Below are positions 51,515 to 63,854 of a DNA stretch of 64,000 nucleotides, one piece after another; the stretch's first letter is position 1; the number at the start of each line of letters is the position of its first letter. Position numbers and translations under genes: made by a program. Source of the stretch: Symbiodinium natans (Eukaryota; Sar; Dinophyceae; Suessiales; Symbiodiniaceae); assembly GCA_905221605.1 (NCBI GenBank), contig CAJNDS010000090.1, positions 124,001-188,000 of the forward strand. The letters run 5' to 3'. The notes beneath the pieces are model-generated. The model worked only from the letters and a program-made list of their open reading frames with translations. It did not search any database and had not been told where the DNA came from.

Positions 51515-51990
51515 CGACGACGACTACTCCTGCTCCTGCTCCTCCTGCTCCTGCTCCTCCTGCTCCTCCTATTGCTCCTCCTCCTCCTGCTCCTCCTCCT
51601 GCTCCTCCTCCTGCCCCTCCTCCTGCCCCTCCTCCTGCTCCTCCTCCTGCTCCTCCTCCTGCTCCTCCTCCTGCTCCTCCTCCTGCTCCTCCTCCTGCTC
51701 CTCCTCCTCCTGCTCCTCCTCCTCCTGCTCCTCCTCCTCCTGCTCCTCCTCCTCCTGCTCCTCCTCCTCCTGCTCCTCCTCCTCCTGCTCCTCCTCCTCC
51801 TGCTCCTCCTCCTCCTGCTCCTCCTCCTCCTGCTCCTCCTCCTGCTGCTCCTGCCGCTGCTCCTGCCGCTGCTCCTGCCGCTGCTCCTGCCGCTGCTCCT
51901 GCCGCTGCTCCTGCCGCTGCTCCTGCCGCTGCTCCTGCCGCTGCTCCTGCCGCTGCTCCTGCCGCTGCTGCTGCCGCCGCCGCCGTTGCT
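51515..51990. repeat. CTCCTCCTG-type array, about 470 bp
   Basis: 9-, 12- and 15-bp units of CTCCTCCTG, CTCCTCCTCCTG and, at the right end, CTGCTCCTGCCG. Open in all frames (Glu/Gln-rich on minus, Leu-rich or Ser/Cys-rich on plus), which is expected for such a repeat and not evidence of a gene. Confidence 0.95.
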
Positions 51991-53092
51991 GTTTCATACA
52001 ATTCGTGTCATATATTCTCTTACTATTCGTATTCTCCTTGTTCATATACAGTACTAGAATACTAGAACTCACAGCATTCGCGCAAAGGAATACACGCAAC
52101 ATAATGATTACGTTGCTATCATCAATGAAACTGAGATCAACCAGAAGCCACTAAGATGACAAGCATCATTCACTTGACTAGAACCATGACACGGGCTGTC
52201 ATCTCTTCATGGGTGGTCCGAAGAATCATAGAGCCCATGTAACGAACGATTTTTTGCATGACTTGTACGCATGTTCGCCGCCATTCGCACCCACCCCCCC
52301 CCTGAATAAGGCCCTGGAAAAACAACATGTTCCTCTGTAGAAGCCAACCCCCGGCCCTATTGCATTCATGATGTAAAAAGGAATAGTTTTGTACATGGTA
52401 TGGCAATCTATTCATAACTGACATAACGAATAAACATCAACCTTCGCAATACGAGGTCTTTGTTTCCTCAGGGGTCGCCCCATACAAGTAGGAGAATCAA
52501 GAAATTTCTGGCCCTATTACTGCACATTCACCGCCCCCAAATCTGCGTAACAAATTTCATACAAACATCGTTGTTTAGACATGTTAGATACGTCATAGCA
52601 TTTTTGTGTAGAAATAGGCCCGAACACATGCTTTAACGCATAGCCGTTGCAACACTGCTAGCCCCACTGCACTTTCAGCGTCATTAGTTTCCGAAACGAC
52701 ACGAAACCAACACCAAACCCGGTTTTGGACTGAGAAGGCATACATGCTTGTGTAGACAACAAAATAACAAGTAAGTTAAACTGATGACAACACCGTATGT
52801 ATTTCGAGGTGCTCAGCTTTCGTCGTTTCTGCTTCGGTCTTTTGGACACGAGTCATTGCACATATAACAAAAAACACTGCTAGTTTTTGGGTGGTACAAC
52901 CACGTAATACGGAACGAAATTTACAGAACATTTTGCCGAGTATAAAAACTCATGCAGAAAGCAACGAGAAACAAATAACAGAGGAGGTGTGGATCATGGG
53001 GAGGGGGCCACACATATATGCATAAATACCTATACAACGATTGCGTCTGTATACATGTATATCCATGCACGTATGCAGTAGGCATATATGAT
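51991..53092. other. AT-rich spacer without telomere-like words
   Basis: Base composition shifts to AT-rich, and the AAACCCT/TTTAGGG words that pervade the rest almost vanish. The only coding-like piece is the terminal-type frame at 52170-52290 (minus). This probably marks an intergenic region. Confidence 0.5.
52170..52290 (-). CDS. Candidate terminal exon, product unknown
   Basis: The minus frame reads CVQVMQKIVRYMGSMILRTT, then HEEMTARVMVLVK and a TGA stop. Composition is balanced and helical. It could be the last exon of the gene to its right or an isolated chance frame; no acceptor was confidently placed. Confidence 0.35.
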
Positions 53093-53745
53093 TCTGTAGG
53101 GCATCCGGAAGATTAGGACTTTGTGAACCGCCTGGGCCACGTCTCTCTCCATCAGCAGCCTCGCTTGGAGTTCCCCGAAAGCAGCCTGCAGGTCATGGCC
53201 CAATCATGGCCGTCTGTCGTGGGTGCAGTGGCCAATAACCCGAAGATCTAGATGCCAATTGCTGGCAAGCTGAAGTCTTGAATGCTAAACCCTGCCTGCT
53301 TAGCAAAAGCAAGCAGCAGGATTTGCCCAATATAAGTTTTGCTTGGCGTTTGCGGCGATGCAAGATCGCAGTGAGCCCGGAACCCTCTTCCAAGCTAGCC
53401 CCAAAAAAGAACAAAGGCCCCACAGCACTACAACATCTCTGCCCGCCAGCGCCCCATGATCCCCGAGACCAGCCTGCATTAAGGACCCCAGTTGCGACAA
53501 GTAGGCTCGAAGAAAAGCTCACACACACACGCAGACGAAAGAGGAGAAGAAGAAGAAGAACAAGAAGAAAAAAAACAACTTTAACAGCTGCCCAACTCCA
53601 GCCGCGGTGCTGGCGAAGGCGCCTGGCCCAAGGCTCAGCATGGTTTTCAGGGGGTGAGGGGGGTACACGCCGACCTGGGCATGAAGGAGTTGCGTTGCTG
53701 GAGCTTCAAAGGAAAGTCCCGTAAGGCTTCATGAGCCTGAGCCTC
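53093..53745. repeat. Direct duplication, left copy
   Basis: Nearly identical to 55010-55775 for the first 480 bases (single-base indels, AAACCC versus ACATT at one site), then more diverged, with a G-run expansion and a 60-bp insertion in the right copy. It contains the 54-nt exon 53185-53132. Confidence 0.9.
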
Positions 53746-54640
53746 AAACGAAGCCTGAAATTCTAATTGAATCGGGGTTTAGTTGATGGGTCCAGTTGCA
53801 ACGTGCGGTTTTAAGTGACGTTCCGCACCAGACCATTTTCCATGTTCTCGTCGTGTTCTTGTGAAATTCTATCCATGGCTCCATTTTTTGCTCATGCCGG
53901 CTCATCGTTATTAGAACTGTGCTATAAACCTTCTGCTAATGTCTGAGTTCATCGTTTGCGGGGGAAGCAGGGGGAGAATTCGGGAACCCTAAAGTGTCTA
54001 GTCCCTGTTGAGAAGGCATGCTTGCCCGATGTTCTGCAAAGAATAGGCTTTATCAGCCCATAGTCCATCCTGAAGCCCCAACCCAAAGCCCAAGCAGATC
54101 TTGAGAATCTTTTCAATCTACGATTCTGGGAATTCGCAGCGTGGCGATGTCTGTATACCTTCTACGGTACCGTATCCCTAAGTCCTTTTGCTTATTCATC
54201 GCTTGGTTGTTGAGGGCAGTGCAGCGACTTTGCCGTTTGAAGCCTCTCAAATGCTGTACTGTCCCAAAAAAACACTGCATCAGTGGTAAAAACATGCCAA
54301 ACGATGTTCGGGCAAAAGAAACACGGACAAAATGACAATCTTTAGAGACCTCTTGGCACAAACTGGCCGGGAGGTTCCCGAAGATTCTGTTTTTGATTGA
54401 AGTTTTGGGGGCAGTACAGCGTTTTGGCAGCAGAAGCTGATGCTCACGATGCTGTAGTCAACCGCTGCTCAAGCCTTGTGCAGCTTCAGGCCCTAAGAGA
54501 AACCCCAAACCCGAGTGAAATTAGAGAAGCTGAACTCTCTCAACCGGAAGCCCTCCAAGACATGTCTGGAGCTGCAGCAAAATAGGAAACAGAGAGGCGG
54601 GGCACATGGGGGGGGCACATGGGGGTGAGAGCGAGGTACC

Positions 54641-54701
<61 letters not shown>

Positions 54702-54758
54702 TGTGGGTGTGTGGGTGTGTGGGTGTGTGGGTGTGTGGGTGTGTGGGTGTGTGGGTGG

Positions 54759-54790
<32 letters not shown>

Positions 54791-54862
54791 GTCTGTGCGT
54801 GTGTCTGTGCGTGTGCGTGTGCGTGTGCGTGTGGGTGTGTGGTGGGTGTGTGGTGGGTGTGT

Positions 54863-54927
<65 letters not shown>

Positions 54928-57900
54928 TGTGAGAGAAAACATATATGCGTGCATTTTTGTATATGTACATATTATATACAATATAAGATTTTGTGGGCCT
55001 GATCTGGGCATTGTAGGGCATCCGGAAGATAGGACTTTGTGAACCGCCTGGGCCACGTCTCTCTCCATCAGCAGCCTCGCTTGGAGTTCCCCGAAAGCAG
55101 CCTGCAGGTCATGGCCCAATCATGGCCGTCTGTCGTGGGTGCAGTGGCCAATAACCCGAAGATCTAGATGCCAATTGCTGGCAAGCTGAAGTCTTGAATG
55201 CTAACATTGCCTGCTTAGCAAAAGCAAGCAGCAGGATTTGCCCAATATAAGTTTTGCTTGGCGTTTGCGGCGATGCAAGATCGCAGTGAGCCCGGAACCC
55301 TCTTCCAAGCTAGCCCCAAAAAAGAACAAAGGCCCCACAGCACTACAACATCTCTGCCCGCCAGCGCCCCATGATCCCCGAGACCAGCCTGCATTAAGGA
55401 CCCCAGTTGCGACAAGTAGGCTCGAAGAAAAGCTCACACACACGCAGACGAAAGAGGAGAAGAAGAAGAAGAACAAGAAGAAAAAAAAACAACTTTAACA
55501 GCTGCCCAACTCCAGCCGCGGTGCTGGCGAAGGCGCCTGGCCCACGCGCACTAATGGACATGCGGACATGCCGTTGTTTCATAGGGGGAAGGGAGCGGGC
55601 GGCGGCAGGGAGGCGCCGTCAAGGCTTAGGGCTCAGGACGGTTTTCAGGGGGGGGTGGGGGGGGGGGGGAGGGGCACGCGCCATACGCAAACCTGGGAAT
55701 GAAGGAGTTGCATTTCTGGAGCTTCAAAGGAAAGTCCCGCGCTTTGTAAAGGCGGCCGTAAGGCTTCAGGGTCGAGAAGGCTCAGACCCCATTTAACTAC
55801 TCTCCTTCAACTTTACGTGGTTCTATGGGATTCTTCCAAATGGCACACACACACACACATACACCTGCTGTTGACTGCATCAAAGGCAAGGGCGTTCTGG
55901 CGTTTAACTACTCGGCGAAAAGGTTGCCATGCCGACTTTGCAAGACTTTGCAGTTCTGAGCTTTCGACACATTCTCCAACCAAAGTTCCCTGAATGCCCT
56001 AGCGTACGCTGAGCGCGCTCAGATTAGCCAGAGAGTGAGAAACTTTCAGCCCCAATACAACTGTGGACCATGGAAGCCTTTGCAGCATGCAACAGGTCCA
56101 AACCCTCAAAACTTGCAGAGTGAGTTTGGAATCTCCCTCATTATACGGCCCTGCCTGCGCCACGTCCCCCTCCATCAGCAACCTGGCCTGGACGTCTTTG
56201 AACACAGCCTCCAGGAAGAAGTGCAGGATTTTGCGGCGTGGGATTGAGGGTGTTAGGAACCAAAACGAGATACGCTAAGGGTGCTCAAGGTGCTCAACCC
56301 TACACTCTGGTTGACTCCGAAGGATTCTTTTTGATTGGTTAATTCCTTCTGTGCATTTGGGGATCGTGGGAGACACTGCAGTTTGATTTCTTGGGGCTGG
56401 GGGCTCATATTGCGTTTGATCCAGGTTTATGTTTCAAGAATTCTCTGTAGCTTGGTTTGCGGCTTGACGCTATAAACCAAAACACCATGTTGCTCGAGCC
56501 GTCAAGAAGCCAGAATAGTTGGTTTTAAGATGTTCCAAGGCTTAGAGGAGAAACCCCGAAAACGAAAGCCAGCAGTGCGACCTTCACCGACCCTGGCGGA
56601 TCTTCCATCAAGGGCTTTCGCCACAGAATGACCCGATAGACACTTAGCATCCTTGACAGGCTGCGGAGGCTTTTGCCAACCCAAAGTCCTCACCTCTCCA
56701 CCTCAAATTCCACCTGAAGGTCCACCTAAAGGCCCACCTAGGTTCTCAATGCCCGTCCCCAAATCCCAATTCGACTTGAAAGCCTAATCTCGAACATCAA
56801 CGCCCTGCCTGCTGCGACCCCCAAATCTCAAGCGCCAAGACGCCGAAACGAAACGTGAAAAAGGAAGGATTGAGGACTTTAGTGGCACGTCCCGTTCCCG
56901 ATACCCCTCCCACCGGCGCGGGCGCGGATGCGACGAATGGGGCCTTGCCACAATCTCCCAGCTTGAGGGCTTTTCAACTTTGTGTCACAAGGCTCCGGCA
57001 AGGTGCCTAATAAAATTGTCCGTTCAAGTTCGGGTTGCTTCAAGCTGCCTGCTGGGTGCAGAAGAAGGGTGATTTGAGGATCCGAGCGCAGAGGAAATTC
57101 CAGGGGCCCCTGCCAAGAGTCTGCAGAATATTGACACTTTCCTTTGAAGCTCTCAAAGTCACCATGTCTGAGACCTTCGGATTGAGTTGGGCCGTGACCA
57201 AGACACCAAGACCAAACAAAGCCATAGCCGGCTTCCCCTCCTGGACCCTCCATGTTCCTCCTTCAACTCCAACCTCACAGATAGCCTCTTTGAAACAAGT
57301 TCGCGGTTCAGCTGACTGTAAAGGCTCGGTGAAGGCTTACGATTTAGGGCGAAACAAGGTACGACTCAAAACAAACAATCCCTTACGAAACCCTGACAAA
57401 ACTTTCCCCACGCGGCTGCCTTCGTGGGGGGCTGCTGTGCACCTCGCAGGACCGTGAAGAAGGGCTGAGGAGGGGTGAGCAGCTTTTCACCACCGACCCC
57501 ACCAACCCTGCCAACAAACGGTACGAAAAAACCCTGAACCCGATCCTTAAAGGTACAATACAACCGTGAAACCTGGCGCCTTAAAGGTACAAACAGCCGT
57601 GAAACCTGGGGTCCCGGCTGGGCAGCAGCGGAATGGGCGCAGCAAAGGGAGAGGCTGCAGCAGCCGCAGAGGGAGCGGCGGCAGGGAGAGTGGAGGGCAG
57701 GGCACTGCCGGGCAGAGCGCCGGGAGGGAGCGCGCCAGGGGGAAGGGCCCCTGGAGGCACAGCACCAGACAGAGGGCCTCACAGAGAAGAGATCATCGGT
57801 GTTCTCGGGTCGCAATTGCGTGGGGCTTAGGAGGTTCGAGAAGCCACATGAATTTTCCAGCCATTGCAAGCTCCAAGTTGAAAAGTGCGAAAATCAGGTT

Positions 57901-58201
57901 CTCAAGTTTTTGGAGACGGCGCCGCGGCGCCCGTATGAGCCGTGCGCTCAAGCACACTTTCTTTACTCTTGGGGGGAGGTGGGTGGGGTTCATTGCGTGC
58001 CTTGGACTCTGCACCCTAGCAAGCAGTAGGCTCCAAATTCCAGATCTCTGTTGACTCTGTTGGACGCAGCTCCTGGAGCATTACGCCCGTACACCTCAGA
58101 TGAGCCTCAGGTTCTTTGCTTTGTGTTGCAAGCACAAAGCCGCCGCACTCAAGTTTAGGCCACTGGGGTTGAGCCTGAACTTTGAAGGCGGTGGGCTTCA
58201 A
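53132..58201 (-). CDS. Multi-exon gene with a triplicated 54-nt exon
   Basis: Three homologous exons: 53185-53132 and 55101-55048 (both [18 protein letters not shown]) and 56208-56155 ([18 protein letters not shown]). Each is 54 nt, phase 0, with a CAG or GAG acceptor and a CAG|GC donor. Further 5' exons: 56642-56582 ([21 protein letters not shown] donor), a segment within 57150-56950 ([20 protein letters not shown]), 57777-57606 (Pro/Ala-rich, [20 protein letters not shown]), about 57985-57850 ([20 protein letters not shown]) and about 58110-58060 ([14 protein letters not shown]). No family is recognised. The helical repeat QARLLMExDVAQ suggests a coiled or helical-bundle region. The 3' end is unclear. 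Confidence 0.55.
54643..54925. repeat. (GT)n array with GGGTGT and CTGTGCGT variants
   Basis: About 280 bp lying between the two copies of the direct duplication. Confidence 0.95.
55010..55775. repeat. Direct duplication, right copy
   Basis: Partner of 53093-53745. Besides the exon it carries a GA-rich AGAAGAAGAAGAACAAGAAG tract and a G-run at 55649-55672 that is expanded relative to the left copy. Confidence 0.9.
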
Positions 58202-58426
58202 CTTCTAGCCGGCTGGTTTTCCGGCTTTCGGGTTTAGCTTGGAGCTAACCATCAGGGTAACTCCTTGGGGCGGACGGTCTCATGAAGCCGGTTGGTCCAA
58301 TCAGTGAGGCCGATTCATGAGTGGTGCATCAGTCTTCGGGAACGAAGTTTTATCAAGGACACTTTGGACTTGGTTGAATGACAGCCACAGTGGACAAGCC
58401 ACTCTTGAATATCGTTGGCTGAGGCC

Positions 58427-61400
58427 CTAGGATCCTCCGCTCCGAATCCTCTGAAGCTTGCTTTTTGGCCCTGCCTTGGACTGCCGGAGTTGCAAAGCCC
58501 GGGGCCTCGTCACATCGAGGATTTCCCACACAGCTGTAAAGCGACGGAAGCTTTCGGCGAGGGGATTGTTAGAGTCAGGGCTGAAGAATGTGCAGCCTGG
58601 GGCTTGGTGGGGGAAATGAGGGCGGCTACCTACGCTAGGGGGTTGGGTTGCAGCCTTAACGTGAAGGGCTTTACTTAAAGGACCCTCCCTTCCACCTCCT
58701 GAAGCCCTAATACTAGGAATCTTCTAATAACTCCTCAATCCGTTAAACCATCTAACCTCACCGCAACCCCTAGCCCTAGACCAACCCCACAACACACCGA
58801 AACAACATCACACATGCCCATCAACGTCAACAGGAGCTCAGCCTAGAAACTGAAACGCTTTCGAATCTTCACACGGAGACCGATATGTTTGGCTTCAACT
58901 CCAAGCCCACGCCCAACCCCAGAGAAACACAAACAGGCCATCTTCCCAAACCCAGGCATTTCAGGGTCTGAGAACCAAAGAACCTCAGATCCCGAGCCCA
59001 AAACGACCTTCGGAAGATGAGGACTCCCAGGCTGCAAAGGGCTTGCGAAACTGAGCCTTTGGCTGCAGCGATCGGCTGTGCCTTCCTCGCAGCAGCCACA
59101 TCCTTTGAGGCCCGGTATATAAAGGGGGCACGAAAACGGTTCGACTCGATTAGACCGATTTGGGGGACATCGTAGGTGCCACGTGGTGCCCCACTTTTGA
59201 ATGTTCAAAAGTAAGGATGTGCCTGAACTGCTTGTTCACTTGGACTTGGGCAAGTTGACGAAGTTGCTCTCGGTTTGGGGCTTCAGGCGTTTTGGATGGG
59301 TCTTCCTCGACTGGGGCTGCGGTTCGGATGTATATGGCTGGGTTAGGTTGTGGTGACACTGGGGGACCGAAGGCTTCGCTGGGTCGCTTTGCTTCCAGGC
59401 GCGACTCTCTTTCTTAAGAACTTGAAACATGTAAGAACCTTCCTAAACCCAAACCCTAAACCTTACTTGGAAACTAGTGGTGACTGTTTGCACAAACCCT
59501 AAACCCTACACCCTAAACCCTAAACCGAGTGCTCGGCCGCAGCAAGGCCGGGATTCTTCTGCAGCGCCTCACGCAGCAGCATCAAGGTTTCGAGTTGTTG
59601 CCCTTACGTCAATCCCAGACCCGAGGTCTCTCTGTGATGTCAAATGGTTGAAGAGTCAGGGTCTGCAAATTCAAGCATAATGCTGATACAAACTATTCCT
59701 GCCCGGGGGTTCGGAGAAGGCTAAGCAACACTTTTCCGGGACCCCAGCGTCCGCCACGGTGGTCCCTGGCTGCTTCAATGCCTTCGCGAGATCCTCAGTC
59801 TCTGGATTTGGGGCTTTAGGGGCAAGGACTTGGGCGTCGGGAATTGGAGCTTAGGGCTTTGGCTTTTGATGACATGCCCAACGAAAGAAAGCACGGACTA
59901 AGGCCGCAGGCACCCGAAATCTTGAACGCTTAAGCCGCTTAAAATCCCAAATTGACCAAAAGCCTCGAGCCCTGAACCCTGCGATCTTCCGAATATCAAG
60001 ACATGAAACAGAGCATTTTGGATGGGGCAATAGGATGCGTGCACGATGTTCTACGGCTTATGGCCCGAGGTATCTAAAGCTCTATGAGTTCCATGCTTCG
60101 TGAACTCGATGACTGCGCATCACAAAGCTGTCTCGCCCGTGGATGACCCCTAACCCAAATCCTGAAGCGCAAGCCGACACTCAGAAGCTCAGGTACCCAC
60201 GGCCAGTACTTCAGGGTTGTTTGCCAACGCCTCAAACCGAATTTTTCTGGATTTAGACTTGGAATGTTTTGGGATTCAAGAGGGCGCAACACCTATCGCG
60301 CGTATTGAGGGGGTTTCCGGCCTTACGTGCCCCCGCCACTTTCCTTGCCGGTACTCAACTTCTGGGAGTTGACTCAGACACCCTTGTGCAAGAGTGGACA
60401 AGGCCCTCAGAACTTGCCTGAGAGTAGGGCCAATGCAGCTGACAACCCCGTTGCTTCGGTTTGCCTTGACAAAGCCTTCACTGAATGCCTGATAGCCATG
60501 TCTGGCATTTGAGGGTTTTGCCAAGACCGCCGAACCAAGGTCGAAACCGCGGCAAGTGCCGGATCTGCGGCCAAGGCCTTATACAGGAATGGTTCTGGGA
60601 GCGGGTCGACTGCATGATTTGGGGCTAGCGCTTGGAGCTTTTGCGGCTCAATGGAAGTATAAAACAAAAAGTCTAGACACCGCCTGCACCCCAAGACCCG
60701 CAGGTCTGAGTCTGCTTTGCCATCCAGCAGTTGCTGGTTCAAGGCCAACGCCATTCTAACCCACCGCATGTCATTCCAACCAAACAACGGGCGATTTATT
60801 TCAACGGCAGAACAGCCCCTGCGAAGAAGACGCTCATACACGCTTTAACAGAACCCCTCAACCATTAAAGCATAAAGATCCTTAAACCCCGAAAATCCCC
60901 CAGAATCCCCGAGACTCCACTCTTGGCCCATGTGCTGCCGCCAGCGTGGGGTCGGAGGCCATCGCCTTCACGGCCTCATCCGGCAGGTCGTGGGTTGCCC
61001 GGTGTAGCGCCGGTAGCTTCTTGACAGTGGAAACCCAAACTCCGAATACACGGCAGAATTCGGTTTTTGCGTGGGGAGGGCTCTGCAGGTGAGCAGCTGG
61101 TGAGCAGCTGGTCAGGTTTTAATGCTACACAAGGGTTTCTTGGCGATGGTGATTTTTGTGAAGCCGAGGATGCAGGGCCGGACTTTGCACAATGGCCTCG
61201 CTCGAAGCATCTTGAACAACACAAAGTGCAGAGATCAGGTGGCTCCGGCTCTTCGGCCTTGCTCTGATTACGATTGTTGCTGTTGAACTCCGCAGAAGTT
61301 CGACTTCCGCAATCACATATGGTAGGAACGCCTCCTCGCTCCGTTCCATCAGCACCCTCCTAACGATGCCCGAGAAAGCACAACACTGTACAGCAGCCGG

Positions 61401-61893
61401 AAGGCCCCAAAAAAAAGGCAAAACTCAAATGCCGAAATCCAAAGCCCCTTGGCCCCTTGGCCCGGCACCGACAAAGAGTTGGGATTCTGGGCAAGAGCCT
61501 GGGGTGCAAGGCTTGGGCTTCGATGGCTTCGATGGCTTCGGGGGCCCCTAACCTCAAAGACTCATCAAACGGAGAGTCTCAAAGCCCACAGGCTTAGCAT
61601 TGAGCCTGGAGGATTCGTGCTGATGAAAACTACACGTAGCCTCCATGCAAATCTGTTAGTTCCGAAGCAATTGAAGATACCACCAGCAGCAAGCAGCAAA
61701 GATCCAAAAGACTGACAAGCGGTGTGCTTCTCACGCCCGCTCTGGCACGGAACAAAGTAAAGCGCAATCGAAGAAACAAATCTGAACATGAAAAACACAA
61801 TGCCATCAACAAATGAATCACAGTAGCTGCACGAGCACGAGGAGTGAGAGCGGCGGCGGCGGCGGCAGCGGCGGCGGCAGGGGCAGCGGCAGC

Positions 61894-61940
<47 letters not shown>

Positions 61941-62407
61941 CAGGAGTAGCAGTAGCAGTAGCAGTGGCAGTGGCAGTGGCAGTGGCAGTAGTAGTAGCAG
62001 TTTCATTGGTGTCGCGGAAATCCGCATTGTTTCTTGAGTTTTAAGTTGATGTTTCAGGTCTGAACAAAATTCAGTTGTGTATTGATCGCTTTTGTCTTTC
62101 TGCTTAATTCATTGCCTGGTTTGTAGGCAGTTTGTTTTGTCTGCATTCTAATTTATGTCGTCATCTCAGTTGCCCACCTCGGTATTTCCTTACCTAGTTA
62201 AGTCATTCGTTTGTTCGTACTGTTTTGCTTGATTCGGTGTCTGTATTCGTCATTGATTATAATCTAGCTATGTCTTGTCGCTTCATCTCTCACTCTCTCT
62301 CTCTCTCTCTCTCCATACGCTTGGCTCCCCAGAGGGGAGACCTCCCGCAGGGCGTGCGAAGTCCCTTGTCCCGTTTGTGGCTTGGCCCCCGCGGTCTCTC
62401 ACTCATT

Positions 62408-62448
<41 letters not shown>

Positions 62449-63854
62449 CGCTCTCTCTCTCTCTCTCTCGCTCTCGCTCTCTCTCTCTCACTCTCGCTCT
62501 CGCACTCCCTCTCTGCTGTTTTATGGGTCTCCCGTCGCTGCCCTCTAACTTCGAGCAGAAGGGCCCCTTCCATGCTCATTCATCACATCTGAATCAAGGT
62601 CCTGTGTATCATGAAGGCTCCATGGCAAAGCGCCCCATGTCTTCAAAAGCAGAGGTGCAGGTCCGCTAACCACGTGACCAGTCTAGTACCCGAGAAAACC
62701 CGATGAAACATTTCGGCAGGGGTCTGGGCAACCGGCAAATGCCAAGCTCGGGTTCTGTGCGAGGGCCTTGGCTTGCTGTTGCTTTTGGGGTCGCTGGGTT
62801 TGGGGCGGCTTGGTGGCGTCTGGATCCGCTTGGGCTTTCAAAGGCTTGATACGGTTTTGTAGGGCTCGGGCTCAGTGAGCCCAGAGTGTAAAGTTTCAGA
62901 GCTACATGGACTGCGGCGTTTCTCACGGAATCCCGAAACTTCACCACACGAAGACTCCATGCCGCACCAGCACCATGGGACAATCCGCCTACCACTCGTT
63001 GCAATCCCACTACCCAGTAGCCCATTGGCAGAAACCATGTTGCCCACTAGCGGAAATCCTGCTAGTAAGCAATGGGATTTGCACGAATGAATGATGGATG
63101 TCTGCTTGCAGGCTTTCCATTGGTGGGCAGTGGGCTTTCTCCAGGTGAATAGTGGGACTTCCGCTAGTGGCTAGTCGGCTTTCCACAATGGGATTCCACG
63201 AATGAGCAATGGGATTTCCACTGGCAGGTAATGGGCGGAAAGCCCAATCCCCATGACTTTACATCCCACTACGTGCTAGCAGAAGTCCCACAAGTAACAC
63301 ACGGCGATCCCAAATCGTCCAAACCATCAATCAAACAAGTCCCATCTTGGGGCTGCGTGCTGCGACCAAAGCGGGGTCTGATGCCAACGCCTGCCATAGG
63401 ATTGGAGCATGCCGAAGGCCTATTGCGGTCATTCTTGTGCCATTGACATTCCTCAGGCATCAAGTTCAGAATGCCCTTATGGTTTAGTCTTCTTTCGGGC
63501 TTCGGGATGCTCAGTTTAGGGATTGCAGGTTGAGGACACAGGGTCCTGCACCCGCGCGTGTCATGAGAACTCAGGGTAGGAGGCGCGCGCGACTTCATCA
63601 GGAACTTACACATCCTGTGGGCTCTTCCCACCTCCTTTGGCAGGGCGCTTTGAGCATGTGATTGAGGTTTTGCATGGAGTGATCTCTTTCCGAGCAATCC
63701 CTGTGGAACCTCATGCCCTGCAGCCCCGCATCCGTCCTCCAATTTACATCCACAGCCCCAAGTCAGACACATTCCCAGAGCAAACCTTTAGCCCACACAG
63801 CCCCGGTGCTTCTTGAGCTCCGGCCTTGGAAAGCTCCGGATTATTTGCCAAAGC
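58427..63854 (-). CDS. Alpha-solenoid (HEAT/ARM-like) protein gene, 5' end beyond the window
   Basis: Exons, 5' to 3': 63854-63825 (ALANNPELSK), 63717-63610 (HSMQNLNHMLKAPCQRR, donor TGT|GTAAGT), about 62965-62900 (FRDSVRNAAVHVALKLYTLG), 61498-61469 (ALAQNPNSLS), parts of 61421-61125 (EEAFLPYVIAEVELLRSS; SSEAIVQSPALHPRL), 61016-60928 (PDEAVKAMASDPTLAAAH), 60755-60721 (MALALNQQLLD), 60594-60465 (PFLYKALAADPALAAVSTLV), 60405-60327 (ALSTLAQGCLSQLPEVEYRQ, donor CAC|GTAAGG), about 59795-59745 (DLAKALKQPGTTVADAG), 59602-59526 (LREALQKNPGLAAAEHS), 59430-59150 region (REQLRQLAQVQVNKQFRHIL), 59102-59008 (ARKAQPIAAAKGSVSQALCS) and 58533-58427 (VWEILDVTRPRALQLRQ, stop TAG). Four consecutive junctions between 61016 and 60327 join in frame. 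A recurring A-L-x-x-(N/D)-P-x-L-(A/S) motif and helix pairs suggest a scaffold or adaptor solenoid; the family is not named. Exons between 61.5 and 63.6 kb are incomplete. Confidence 0.6.
61846..62003. repeat. GGC/CAG/AGT trinucleotide array
   Basis: GGC repeats pass into AGC, then AGTAGC and AGTGGC units. It lies in an intron of the solenoid gene. Ala- and Ser-rich open frames are artefacts. Confidence 0.95.
62288..62512. repeat. CT microsatellites flanking a 90-bp spacer
   Basis: (CT)n at about 62288-62313 and 62402-62512, the second with CTCGCT interruptions. Confidence 0.95.
63000..63240. repeat. Degenerate about 25-bp minisatellite (CAATGGGATTTCCAC)
   Basis: CAATGGGATT, CAGTGGGCTT and AGTGGGACTT recur with TCCAC or TTGCACGAATGA tails on plus; the left part shows the same words inverted (ATCCCACTACCCAGTAG). 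Confidence 0.7.

Noticed and set aside
51459-52154. Glu/Gln-rich, Ala/Pro-rich and Leu-rich ORFs
   Set aside because: All frames of a CTCCTCCTG repeat are open; no splice support or unique sequence.
54493-55119. Thr/His-rich and Cys/Val-rich ORFs
   Set aside because: Translations of the (GT)n array. Only the N-terminal [18 protein letters not shown] part of the minus ORF is real exon.
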